A stretch of 64,000 bases of DNA from Streptomyces humidus (GTDB lineage Bacteria > Actinomycetota > Actinomycetes > Streptomycetales > Streptomycetaceae). The stretch is taken from NCBI RefSeq assembly GCF_014649655.1, contig NZ_BMTL01000029.1, positions 1 to 64,000 on the forward strand, written 5' to 3'. Each line of letters starts with the position of its first letter. Position 1 is the first letter of the stretch. The position numbers were made by a program, and so were the translations under genes. The notes under the pieces are model-generated. The model did no database searches. It saw nothing but the letters and a program-made list of their open reading frames with translations, and had not been told where the DNA came from. Positions 35,675 to 43,968 of this stretch are shown piece after piece.

Positions 35675-36250
35675 ATGGGTGTGAGCCTCTCCAAGGGCGG
35701 CAATGTCTCGCTGAGCAAGGAGGCGCCGGGCCTGACGGCCGTCCTGGTCGGCCTCGGGTGGGACGTGCGCACGACCACGGGCACCGACTACGACCTCGAC
35801 GCCTCCGCGCTGCTGGTCGACGAGTCCGGCAAGGTGCTTTCCGACCAGCACTTCGTTTTCTTCAACAACCTCAAGAGCCTGGACGGCTCGGTGGAGCACA
35901 CCGGCGACAACCTCACCGGCGAAGGAGAGGGCGACGACGAGGCCATCAAGGTCAACCTGATCACTGTCCCCGCCGACGTCGCCCGGATCGTCTTCCCCGT
36001 CTCCATCCACGACGCCGCCAACCGCGGCCAGAGCTTCGGCCAGGTCCGCAACGCCTACATCCGCGTCGTCAACCAGGCGGGCGGCGCCGAGCTGGCCCGC
36101 TATGACCTGTCCGAGGACGCCGCGACCGAGACCGCGATGGTCTTCGGCGAGCTGTACCGCAACGGCGCGGAGTGGAAGTTCCGCGCGGTCGGCCAGGGCT
36201 ACGCATCCGGCCTGGCGGGCATCGCCGCCGACTTCGGCGTCAACGTCTGA
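35675..36250 (+). CDS. TerD-family stress/tellurite-resistance protein
   Basis: The 191-residue protein is a full TerD domain: MGVSLSKGGNVSLSKE start, the DYDLDASA calcium-binding segment, and the FFNNLKS-LDGSVEHTGDNL-TGEGEGDDEAIKV block. TerD proteins bind calcium at a paired site and act in tellurite, oxidative and envelope stress complexes near the membrane. ATG at 35675 is preceded by GGGAAGG. It is the first of two TerD-family genes under matching dyad operators. Confidence 0.93.
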   Translation: MGVSLSKGGNVSLSKEAPGLTAVLVGLGWDVRTTTGTDYDLDASALLVDESGKVLSDQHFVFFNNLKSLDGSVEHTGDNLTGEGEGDDEAIKVNLITVPADVARIVFPVSIHDAANRGQSFGQVRNAYIRVVNQAGGAELARYDLSEDAATETAMVFGELYRNGAEWKFRAVGQGYASGLAGIAADFGVNV

Positions 36251-36463
36251 CCCGCCAGACGTCTGCGGGCGGGCCGGACTCTACGTCCGACCCGCCCCGC
36301 CTCCCGTGCCGCGGAATGCGAGCCCTGGTTACAGCAGCCCGGACTTCACCGGCCCCTCTCTGCCTTTCCGGGGCTGACTCCGCTCCCACGAGTGCGCGCG
36401 GGCCGAACGGGTGCCGCACGCCATGCCGTACCCGCCGGGGCCGGGCGCGCCCCTGCCCGTCCC

Positions 36464-36481
36464 TTCTACATTGCTGTAGAT
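36464..36481. promoter_or_regulatory. Second copy of the dyad operator, before the second TerD-family gene
   Basis: TTCTACATTGCTGTAGAT differs from the box at 35590-35607 at only two positions and keeps the TCTACA/TGTAGA arms. It lies 69 bp before the GTG start of the next gene, almost the same distance as the first box. The matching position indicates a shared regulator. Confidence 0.7.
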
Positions 36482-36550
36482 TCATGTGCGCTCCCCCCAC
36501 CACACCGCCGGGGCAGCGCACTTCGGCCCCCGAGCACCAGGAGGAAACCG

Positions 36551-37135
36551 GTGACAGTCACGCTGACCAAGGGCCAGCAGATCAGCCTGGAGAAGAGCGG
36601 CGGGCAACCGCTCAGCGTCGTGAGGATGGGACTGGGCTGGCAGGCGGCGCCCCGTAAGGGCTTCCTCGCCAAGCTCACCGGCCCACGCGAGATCGACCTG
36701 GACGCCTCCGCGGTCCTCTTCGCCGGCAACGAACCGGTCGACGTCGTCTTCTTCCAGCACCTGGTCAGCGACGACGGCTCGGTCCGCCACACCGGCGACA
36801 ACCTCGTCGGCGGCGCCGGGCAAGGCGGCGACGACGAATCGATCCTCGTCGACCTGCTGCGCCTGCCCGCGCACGTCGACCAGATCGTCTTCACCGTCAA
36901 CTCCTTCACCGGGCAGACCTTCGCCGAGGTGCAGAACGCCTTCTGCCGCCTCATCGACGAGAAGACCGGACAGGAACTGGCCCGCTACACCCTCTCCGGC
37001 GGCGGCTCCTACACCGCCCAGATCATGGCCAAGGTCCACCGCTCCAGCGGTGGATGGCACATGTCCGCCATCGGGGAACCGGCCAACGGCCGCACCTTCC
37101 AGGACCTGATGCCCGCCATCGCCAGCCACCTCTAG
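36551..37135 (+). CDS. Divergent TerD-family protein
   Basis: The 194-residue protein keeps the TerD pattern (LTKGQQISLEKSG, IDLDASAVLF, VFFQHLVSDDGSVRHTGDNL, GDDESILVDL) but has an inserted AAPRKGFLAKLTG segment and altered loops, as in TerX/TerZ-like paralogues. GTG at 36551 follows a GGAGG site. It is likely to partner the first TerD protein in a stress complex. Downstream, tatA and a GlsB-type gene follow closely and may be cotranscribed. Confidence 0.9.
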   Translation: MTVTLTKGQQISLEKSGGQPLSVVRMGLGWQAAPRKGFLAKLTGPREIDLDASAVLFAGNEPVDVVFFQHLVSDDGSVRHTGDNLVGGAGQGGDDESILVDLLRLPAHVDQIVFTVNSFTGQTFAEVQNAFCRLIDEKTGQELARYTLSGGGSYTAQIMAKVHRSSGGWHMSAIGEPANGRTFQDLMPAIASHL

Positions 37136-37174
37136 CCACCCAGCCGCCCGCCACCGGGGAGAAGACGGACACCC

Positions 37175-37441
37175 ATGTTCGGCATCAGCGAACTCGCCAT
37201 CGTCCTCATCGTCGTCATATTGATCTTCGGGGCCAAGAAGCTCCCCGAACTCGCCCGTTCCATGGGCAAGTCGGCTCGCATCCTCAAGAGCGAGGCCAAG
37301 GCGATGAAGTCCGACCAGACGCCGCCGACCACAGCGGAAGCGGCGGACGAGGCCTCAGCTCCCCGCATCATCCGAGTCGCCCCGGGTGAAACCGCCGGCC
37401 GTCCCACAGATCAGCCGGGCAACGACACAACGCGGACCTGA
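37175..37441 (+). CDS. tatA: Sec-independent translocase protein TatA
   Basis: The 88-residue protein has the TatA layout: short N-terminus, one membrane helix (ISELAIVLIVVILIFGAKKLPELARSMGKS) with the conserved FG-KKLPEL hinge, then an amphipathic helix and a charged, disordered tail. TatA oligomers form the passage for folded proteins with twin-arginine signals. It starts 39 bp after the second TerD gene. TatC is not in the window, so this is probably an extra copy beside a main tat locus. Confidence 0.9.
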   Translation: MFGISELAIVLIVVILIFGAKKLPELARSMGKSARILKSEAKAMKSDQTPPTTAEAADEASAPRIIRVAPGETAGRPTDQPGNDTTRT

Positions 37442-37535
37442 CCAGCCCGCGACCAAAGCCCATGCCGGGCACGCCCCTCCCCTCACAGCCGGACCCCCTC
37501 GTCCGCCACGCCGAACCGGAAAGCAGCGTCACATC

Positions 37536-37802
37536 ATGGGCATCGTCAGCTGGATCATCCTCGGACTCCTGGCCGGAGCCATCGCCAAGATCCTCCTGCC
37601 CGGACGCGACCCCGGCGGCCTCATCGGCACCACCCTCATCGGCGTCGCCGGCGCCTTCACCGGGGGCTGGCTCTCCGCCGAGTTCCTCGACCGGCCCATA
37701 CAGAACGAGTTCTTCGACCTCGCCACCTGGGGCGCGGCCATCGGCGGCTCCCTGGTCCTACTGATCGCCTACCGCCTCCTCTTCGGCAACTCTCGCGACT
37801 GA
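37536..37802 (+). CDS. GlsB/YeaQ/YmgE-family stress membrane protein
   Basis: This 88-residue protein has three hydrophobic segments with the family motifs IVSWIILGLLAGAIAKILLPG and GGLIGTTLIGVAGAFTGGWL. ATG at 37536 is chosen because the family homology starts exactly there; the open frame extends back into unrelated sequence. The family is stress-associated (transglycosylase-associated protein) with unknown biochemistry. It closes the TerD-TerD-TatA group. Confidence 0.9.
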   Translation: MGIVSWIILGLLAGAIAKILLPGRDPGGLIGTTLIGVAGAFTGGWLSAEFLDRPIQNEFFDLATWGAAIGGSLVLLIAYRLLFGNSRD

Positions 37803-37884
37803 CACCCAGTAGGCGGTCTGGTGGTCGGCGAAGCGGACCCACTCCTGGGCGTACGCCCGGCAGAGGGTCTTGCCCAGTAAGGGT

Positions 37885-38104
37885 CTGCGGCATCGGCCGC
37901 GCCCTCGCCGCACATGTCCTGGCCGAGGCCGAGGCCCAGGCCCAGGGCTGTCGAGGCGTGGTGTTCAACGCTGTCGTCGAGACCGACCCGGCCCTACGGC
38001 TGTGGACATCCCTCGGCTTCACGATCCTGGCCACAGTGCCGCAAGCGTACGAACACCCCCGGCACGGGCTCATCGGGCTGCACGTCTCGCACAGGGCGCT
38101 GTAG
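37885..38104 (+). pseudogene. GNAT acetyltransferase C-terminal remnant
   Basis: The frame ending at TAG 38102-38104 reads GIGRALAAHVLAEAEAQ ... VVFNAVVETDPALRLWTSLGF ... YEHPRHGLIGLHVSHRAL, which is the acetyl-CoA-binding and C-terminal half of a GNAT enzyme. The N-terminal half and start are absent; upstream sequence in this frame is not GNAT-like. It is a 5'-truncated relic. Confidence 0.75.
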
Positions 38105-38467
38105 TTTCCTCCAGGTCCTTCCAGCGGATCTCGGCAGGAGAAGGGGCGGCGTCGGATCCGTGTTCGCCCTGCCGCAGGTCGCGATGCTGCAGAGATCCAT
38201 CAGGAGGGGCCGGCCCGGGGGCCCGGAGATGCCATCGGCCATATGTCCTGTCACCTGCAAGGGCGGCGAAGGGGAGGAGGCTCGTGCCTCATGCGGCCCG
38301 TGCCTGGGCCGGATGGGGCCGGCGACGGCGCACATGAGGTGTGGATCGCGGCAAGCGTCGATGCTGTCGGTGGACTTGCGGCTTTACTGCGATGACCGGG
38401 GATAATGTGCTCATATGTACCCAGGTCGCTTGAGGGAGTCGGGCCTTCTGCCAGGCAGGAGGTACCG
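38105..38467. other. Non-coding spacer before the phosphatase gene
   Basis: No coding frame or strong dyad was recognised in these 363 bp. The 3' end carries the ribosome site AGGAGG 5 bp before the GTG at 38468. A promoter for the phosphatase gene should lie here but was not identified. Confidence 0.35.
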
Positions 38468-40576
38468 GTGAAGGGCGAGCCGGGAGAGCGGGCCGCAGGG
38501 GCGGAGACGGAGGCGCTGGCACTGGCTCTTCGGCAGGCAACGGCATGTCTGGAGGGCCTGGGCGCCCTCGTTCATCGTTGGGATGCCGCCACTGGCCGTC
38601 TCACCCTCGTGGCGGCAGACGGCCTTGCCGCCGAGAGCGTGGCAGCGTGGGCGGACTTGCGCGAGGAGCAGGAGGAGGCGCCCTCCCTCGCCCTGAGGCA
38701 CGGTGTTCTCGTCCTGACCGGCGGCGACAGCCTGGCGATCGGGGCATCCGGCACGGCGGCGGTTCCCCTGATCGGTGCCGGCGGACCGATCGGTGCGCTC
38801 TCCGTGCTCACAACGGGACCCGGCGAGCCGGACGACGTGCAGCGGTCCTTTCTGTACGCGGTGGCGGCTTGGGTTGCCACACGTCTGGACCGCTCACCTG
38901 GTATGCCACCGCGCCGAGGCCCGGCGACCCAAGTGGAGCGGATGGACTCCATGGGCAAGCTGATCACAGCGCTCGCCGAGGCCGCCACTTCCCGCGACAT
39001 CGTGCAGGCCGTGGCGAAGCACATCCTGCCACCGCTCGGCGCCGACGGGCTGGTGGTCTCCGTGTTCGAAGACGGCCGACTGACAGTGATCGACGCGGTG
39101 GGGTATCCGAAGGAGTACCTGAGCCGGTTCGAAGGCCCGCTCGCCGTAGACATGCCGGTCACCGACGTCCTGGGCAGCCATGAGCCTCGGTTCCTCGAAT
39201 CACCCGAACAGCTCTATCAGCGGTATCCCGCGGTGCAGAGCAAGATCCTGATGGGGACCTCGCCGAAGATGGCGTGGGCGTTCCTGCCGCTGATTGCCTC
39301 CGGGCGCTCCGTCGGCCTGTCGGTGGTGTCCTTCAACCGGCCGCGGACCTTCAACGACGAGGAGCGCGGCCTGCTGACAGCCTTGAGCGCTCAGGTCGGC
39401 CAGGCGTTGGAGCGGGCCCGCCTGTACGACCTGGAGCATGCCCGTGCGCAGGAACTGCAGCGCGGTCTGCTACCCCGGGTACTGCCTCGTCTTCCCGCCG
39501 CCTCCGCTGCCGCGCGCTACCTGCCCGCGGGACGGGGTGAGCAGGTAGGTGGGGACTGGTACGACGTGATTCCGCTGCCCGCGGATCGGGTGGCCATGGT
39601 GATCGGCGACGTGATGGGCCACGGCATCGCCGAAGCGGCCACCATGGCCCGGCTGCGCACGGCGGTGCGCACTCTCACCGACCTCGGGATGGCCCCCGAC
39701 GAACTGCTGGGTCACCTCAACGACCTGGTCAGCGACCTCGGCGAGGACTTCTACGCCACCTGCCTGTACGCCGTCTTCGACCCTGTCAGCCGTAGCTGCT
39801 CCTATTCCCTGGCCGGCCACCCGCCACCGGTCGTCGTCCACCCCGACGGCACCGTTCACAGCCCCGTCCTGGCCCCCGACCCGCCGCTCGGCGCCGCCAC
39901 ACCGCCCTTCGCGGCACACGAACTCAGCCTGCCCGACGAAAGCCTCGTCGTCCTGTACACCGACGGGCTCGTCGAATCCGCCGCCCGGGACGCCGAGCAG
40001 GGGCTGGCGCAGCTCCGGCGCGTCCTGGCCGAGAGCACGGTCCTCGTCGCCTGCTCCGAGGTCGCCGACCAGGACGAAGATGTCCGGCGGCTGGAGGACC
40101 TGTGCGACACGGTCGTCTCAGCCCTTCTGCCCGACCGCAGCGGGACGACCGACGACGCCGCCTTGCTCATCGCCCACACCCGCGGCACGGCCGCCGCGGA
40201 CGTCGCTTCCTGCGCTCTACCCGACGACCCGCGGGCCGCCGGCCAGGCCCGCGAATACGTCCGCGATCAGCTCGCCCGGTGGGGCTTGGAGGACCTGACG
40301 TTCACCACCGAGCTGCTCGTGAGTGAACTGGTCGGCAACGTGATCCGCCACGCGAAGGGGCCCATCCGTCTGCGGATGCTGCGAAGCCGCACCCTGACCT
40401 GCGAGGTCTACGACGGCAGCCTGAGCATTCCGCGCATCCGCCACGCCGCTCACACCGATGAAGACGGCCGTGGCCTCCAATTGATCGCTGCCCTCTCAAG
40501 GCGCTGGGGTGCCCGCTACCTCCATGACACCAAATGCATCTGGACCGAGCAGGACATCCCGAGCCCTGCCGCGTGA
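38468..40576 (+). CDS. SpoIIE/RsbU-type protein phosphatase with GAF domains and fused anti-sigma-like ATPase
   Basis: The 702-residue protein contains a divergent N-terminal GAF region (about 10-130), a second GAF domain (about 165-320), a PP2C/SpoIIE phosphatase domain with GGDWYDVIPL, GDVMGHG and YTDGLVE (about 345-560), and a C-terminal HATPase_c domain (FTTELLVSELVGNVIRHA and DEDGRGLQL, about 600-695). It joins a phosphatase for an anti-sigma-factor antagonist to a kinase-like RsbW-type module, a common Streptomyces arrangement for partner-switch control. No membrane segment is seen, so signals are probably cytoplasmic. GTG 38468 is preferred to the upstream ATG 38405 because of its AGGAGG site. 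Confidence 0.93.
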   Translation: MKGEPGERAAGAETEALALALRQATACLEGLGALVHRWDAATGRLTLVAADGLAAESVAAWADLREEQEEAPSLALRHGVLVLTGGDSLAIGASGTAAVPLIGAGGPIGALSVLTTGPGEPDDVQRSFLYAVAAWVATRLDRSPGMPPRRGPATQVERMDSMGKLITALAEAATSRDIVQAVAKHILPPLGADGLVVSVFEDGRLTVIDAVGYPKEYLSRFEGPLAVDMPVTDVLGSHEPRFLESPEQLYQRYPAVQSKILMGTSPKMAWAFLPLIASGRSVGLSVVSFNRPRTFNDEERGLLTALSAQVGQALERARLYDLEHARAQELQRGLLPRVLPRLPAASAAARYLPAGRGEQVGGDWYDVIPLPADRVAMVIGDVMGHGIAEAATMARLRTAVRTLTDLGMAPDELLGHLNDLVSDLGEDFYATCLYAVFDPVSRSCSYSLAGHPPPVVVHPDGTVHSPVLAPDPPLGAATPPFAAHELSLPDESLVVLYTDGLVESAARDAEQGLAQLRRVLAESTVLVACSEVADQDEDVRRLEDLCDTVVSALLPDRSGTTDDAALLIAHTRGTAAADVASCALPDDPRAAGQAREYVRDQLARWGLEDLTFTTELLVSELVGNVIRHAKGPIRLRMLRSRTLTCEVYDGSLSIPRIRHAAHTDEDGRGLQLIAALSRRWGARYLHDTKCIWTEQDIPSPAA

Positions 40577-40603
40577 CGGCAGGCCGGAGTGCGGGACTCG
40601 CCG

Positions 40604-41404
40604 TCAGCCGGCACTCTGCGTGGGCTCGCAGTCGCGGCACGCGGCGGTGGACCGTGAGCCGGACATCCCGCCCACGTGGACCGCCGATCCGGCAGACGCG
40701 ATGAGTGTCGTCGCCCGCGCATTCTGACTTAAGCAGGCGGCGGTGAGGTGGTCCAGGCGGAGGGGTGCGTCGGTGAGGGTGGTGATGTCTTCGAGGGTGA
40801 CGCCGGGGGCGGTTTCGACGAGGGCGAGGCCGTGTGGGGTGATGTCGAGGACGGCGAGGTCGGTGATGATGCGGTGGACGCAGCGCTCGCCGGTGAGGGG
40901 CAGGGTGCATTCGGTGAGGATCTTGGGGCTGCCGTCCTTGGCGGTGTGTTCCATGAGGACGATGACGCGGCGGGCCCCGTGGACGAGGTCCATGGCGCCG
41001 CCCATGCCCTTGACCATCCTGCCGGGGATCATCCAGTTGGCGAGGTCGCCGGTGGCGGAGACCTGCATGGCGCCGAGGACGGCGGTGTCGATGTGGCCGC
41101 CGCGGATCATGCCGAAGGAAAGGGCCGAGTCGAAGAAGGACGCGCCGGGCAGGACGGTGACGGTTTCCTTGCCGGCGTTGATGAGGTCGGGGTCGATCTC
41201 GTCGCCGGTGGGGTAGGGGCCGGTGCCGAGGATGCCGTTCTCGGAGTGGAGGACGACGTGGATGCCGGGTGGGAGGTGGCCGGGGATGAGGGTGGGCAGG
41301 CCGATGCCGAGGTTGACGTAGGAGCCGTGGGTGAGTTCGGCGGCGGCGCGGGCGGCCATCTGCTCGCGGGTCCAGCCCAGTGGGGTGGGGACGGGGGCGG
41401 TCAT
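40604..41404 (-). CDS. 3-oxoacid CoA-transferase subunit B, with extra C-terminal tail
   Basis: This is the beta subunit of a 3-oxoadipate/succinyl-CoA type transferase: YVNLGIGLPTLIP at the start and the catalytic Glu in LHSENGILGTGP, followed by GGHIDTAVLGAMQV and MGGAMDLVHGA. The family normally ends shortly after the LTDAPLRLD segment; here the frame runs on for about 37 residues of unrelated sequence including a TTA codon at 40732-40730, so the original stop was probably lost. It overlaps subunit A as ATGA. It would move CoA between succinyl-CoA and a ring-cleavage acid, the last catabolic steps. Confidence 0.9.
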   Translation of the reverse strand: MTAPVPTPLGWTREQMAARAAAELTHGSYVNLGIGLPTLIPGHLPPGIHVVLHSENGILGTGPYPTGDEIDPDLINAGKETVTVLPGASFFDSALSFGMIRGGHIDTAVLGAMQVSATGDLANWMIPGRMVKGMGGAMDLVHGARRVIVLMEHTAKDGSPKILTECTLPLTGERCVHRIITDLAVLDITPHGLALVETAPGVTLEDITTLTDAPLRLDHLTAACLSQNARATTLIASAGSAVHVGGMSGSRSTAACRDCEPTQSAG

Positions 41405-42156
41405 GCGCGTACGGTCCTCTTCTCGATCTGTTTGTCGGCGGCCTGTCCGCCGTTCAGTTCCAGCACTCGTTGCGTGAAGATGCCCGGCAGGTGGACTGCG
41501 TCGGGGTTCAACTCGCCCGGTTCGACGAGTTCTTCGACCTCGGCGATGGTGATGCGTCCGGCCATCGCGGCGAGGGGGTTGAAGTTGGCGGCCGATTTGC
41601 GGAAGAGGAGGTTGCCGTGGCGGTCGCCGCGCCAGGCGCGCACCAAGGCGAAGTCGGTGGTGATGCCGTGCTCCAGGACATGACGGCGGCCGTGGAAGTC
41701 GCGGGTCTCCTTCGGCGGGGAGGCGACGGCCACCGACCCGTCGGGGGCGTAGCGCCAGGGCAGGCCGCCGCGGGCGACCTGGGTGCCCACCCCGGCGGGT
41801 GTGTAGAAGGCGGGTATGCCCGCGCCGCCCGCGCGCAGGCGTTCGGCGAGTGTGCCCTGCGGGACGAGTTCCACTTCCAGTTCCCCGGAGAGATACTGGC
41901 GGGCGAACTCCTTGTTCTCGCCCACGTAACTGCCCGTCACGCGGGCGATGCGGCCGGCGGCCAGAAGGACCCCGAGGCCGCGTCCGTCCACGCCGCAGTT
42001 GTTCGACACGACCTGCAGGCCGGTGGCGCCCTGCTCGTACAGGGCCTGGATGAGCACGGCCGGGATGCCGCTGAGGCCGAAGCCGCCGACGGCCAGCGAC
42101 ACACCGTCGGGGATGTCGGCGACCGCCTCGACAGCGCTCGCGCAGACCTTGTCCAT
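41401..42156 (-). CDS. 3-oxoacid CoA-transferase subunit A
   Basis: The 251-residue alpha subunit shows VGGFGLSGIP near the N-terminus, SNNCGVDGRGLGVLL, SYVGENKEF and GTLAERLRAGGAGIPAFYTPAGVGT, all typical of the PcaI/ScoA family. ATG at 42156 is preceded by a purine-rich site (GGTCCCCCC is near, so the site is modest). Its stop overlaps the start of subunit B. Together they would activate 3-oxoadipate or a related acid with CoA from succinyl-CoA. The pair ends the aromatic-degradation region. Confidence 0.93.
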   Translation of the reverse strand: MDKVCASAVEAVADIPDGVSLAVGGFGLSGIPAVLIQALYEQGATGLQVVSNNCGVDGRGLGVLLAAGRIARVTGSYVGENKEFARQYLSGELEVELVPQGTLAERLRAGGAGIPAFYTPAGVGTQVARGGLPWRYAPDGSVAVASPPKETRDFHGRRHVLEHGITTDFALVRAWRGDRHGNLLFRKSAANFNPLAAMAGRITIAEVEELVEPGELNPDAVHLPGIFTQRVLELNGGQAADKQIEKRTVRA

Positions 42157-42229
42157 GGAGGGGGGACCTTTCTGCTTCTGCTTCTGCTTGTTGCGTACGG
42201 CGTCCGGGCACCGGGCGTCCGGGAGCGCC

Positions 42230-42379
42230 GTGTGCTGTGAGGCCGTCGTCGACCAGGATCTCGGCGTCAGCGATGACGCAGGCATCGTCGGAGAGGAGGA
42301 ACGGGACGAACGAGGTGACCTCGTCCACCGTTCCGGTGCGACCGAGCCGGCGTCTCGCGACCTCGGCCTTGCGGAAGGC
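42230..42379 (-). pseudogene. Short-chain dehydrogenase (SDR) C-terminal remnant
   Basis: Immediately downstream of the MFS gene one minus-strand frame reads LGRTGTVDEVTSFVPFLLSD followed by DACVIADAEILVDDGLTAH, the last 50 residues of a classical SDR, in which the family motif ends VDGG. The catalytic SYK region and Rossmann loop are missing and no stop follows. It is the leftover of a dehydrogenase gene once part of this cluster. Confidence 0.78.
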
Positions 42380-42383
42380 GCAC

Positions 42384-43640
42384 TCACGCGGACGCAGTGT
42401 GGGTCGAATCCGAGGTCCACCGCCGGGCTGCCGACAACCCGAGTGCGACCGCCGCGGCGGCCAGCCCCAGCAGCCCGACGGCGCCGACCAGAGTGCCGAC
42501 CACCGACTCCACTGCGAGCAGCACCAGCGGGCACACGAAACAGCCGCCGAAGTAGGCCGTCAGCCACAGCCCCGTGCCCCGGCCGCGGTCCTCGTACTCC
42601 AGCCGGGACGTGGCACTGGTGATGAGCGCCGGCAACAGCATCCCCGTGCCCAGGCAGTTGACCACCGCGCCGACCACCAGCAGCGGGACACTGCCGGCGA
42701 GGAACATCGCGCCGAAGCCGACCGCGCAGATCGCGAAGATCACGGGCAGCATCGGGTTCGGGGAGCGCTTCAGCCGGGCGAAGGTGATCGCTCCGGCCAC
42801 CGTGGCGGCGCTGGCGACCGCGGTGGCCAGACCGATGACACCCGTGTTCTCCACCCCGAGGTCGTCGAGCAGGTACGCCATCTCCACCGGGACGGTGTAG
42901 AAGACCATCGCCCCGAAGAATGTCAGGGCGCATATGCCCGCCATCTGCCGCCAGGGGAACGGCCGATGTGCGGCCTGGCCGCGCTCCATGGCTCCTTCCG
43001 CGGCCTTGCGCGCCACCGAGCTGGGCAGGGCGAAGGCCAGCACCGGGGCGAGCAGCAGACTCACCGCGTAGACCCAGAACGGAACGCGCCAGCCCGCCGC
43101 GCCGGCTGCTCCGCCGAGCACGAAGAATGCTGTGGCGGACGCGGAGGCGCACATGGTCTGCAGGGCGAGGTACTTCACCCGCCGGTGACCGGAGTAGTAG
43201 TCCCCGATCAGGGTGGTGCAACACGTCATGATCGCGGCCTCGGCGACCCCGACCAGGGCGCGGCTGGCAATGATCGCGCCGAGCGAGTCCAGCCAGAGCG
43301 GTGCTGTGCCGAACAGGGCGTACAGGACGGTCGCCACCAGCAGCAGCCGCTTGCGGCCCAAGCGGTCGACGATCACGCCGGCGAACGGGGCCAGCAGCGC
43401 CAGAACCAGCGCCGGAACGGTCAGCGCCAGGGGAACCAGCGCCTTGGCGCCGGGGACCGACGCGAAGTGGTCCTGCATCTTCGGCAGCGCAGGAGCGATC
43501 AGTACCGCTCCCAGCACGGGCAGACAGCTGCCCGCCATCAGCGCGGTCACCCGCAGCTGATGGGCCGGACCGGACACGCTCACCGGCGGAGGGGCGGACT
43601 CGTCGACAGTGGTGGAGGGCACGGGCACGGCAGCGGGCAT
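42384..43640 (-). CDS. MFS transporter, probable aromatic-acid or product permease
   Basis: The 418-residue protein has about twelve membrane segments, the MFS loop 2-3 motif DRLGRKRLLL (about residue 95) and a long cytoplasmic loop between helices 6 and 7 (ARKAAEGAMERGQAAHRPFPW). ATG at 43640 has GGAG 6 bp upstream. Its place inside an aromatic-degradation gene set suggests import of the substrate, but drug-export MFS families look similar, so the direction is open. Confidence 0.88.
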   Translation of the reverse strand: MPAAVPVPSTTVDESAPPPVSVSGPAHQLRVTALMAGSCLPVLGAVLIAPALPKMQDHFASVPGAKALVPLALTVPALVLALLAPFAGVIVDRLGRKRLLLVATVLYALFGTAPLWLDSLGAIIASRALVGVAEAAIMTCCTTLIGDYYSGHRRVKYLALQTMCASASATAFFVLGGAAGAAGWRVPFWVYAVSLLLAPVLAFALPSSVARKAAEGAMERGQAAHRPFPWRQMAGICALTFFGAMVFYTVPVEMAYLLDDLGVENTGVIGLATAVASAATVAGAITFARLKRSPNPMLPVIFAICAVGFGAMFLAGSVPLLVVGAVVNCLGTGMLLPALITSATSRLEYEDRGRGTGLWLTAYFGGCFVCPLVLLAVESVVGTLVGAVGLLGLAAAAVALGLSAARRWTSDSTHTASA

Positions 43641-43968
43641 GGTGACTCCAGGGGGACGAAGTGTGTGAGCGGGCATGCCGCACAGGCGCTCTCGGCGCTC
43701 GGCATGCTGCGGAGGACCTCACGCCGATCGAGAACCGGGGACGCGGCGTGCGGGTGGGACGACTATGCGGCCTCGGGGGCCCGCTGCCCACCCTCCGTGC
43801 GATCGGTATCCCGGATTCGGCGCATCCATGGAACCGATGGGGGCGTCACGGTCCGAGCAGGGCGGGCTGTGATGCGGCAGCGGCACCGGAGGATGAAAGG
43901 CCCGGGCGCGCGGAGCATGCGGGTCGGGTTCAGGTACACCCGGCCCGACCGGCTGTGCCCGGATCGGA
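43641..43968. other. Non-coding spacer upstream of the MFS gene
   Basis: No gene, remnant or strong dyad was recognised in these 328 bp between the FAH-family gene and the MFS gene. A separate promoter for the MFS/CoA-transferase part may lie here. Confidence 0.35.

Noticed and set aside
35047..36105. Plus-strand frame crossing the first TerD gene
   Set aside because: Out of frame with TerD, Arg/Pro-rich, and it spans the operator and promoter region.
37803..37880. Minus-strand protein-like fragment reading RAYAQEWVRFADHQTAYWV
   Set aside because: Only about 20 residues look protein-like, with no family match, start or continuation.
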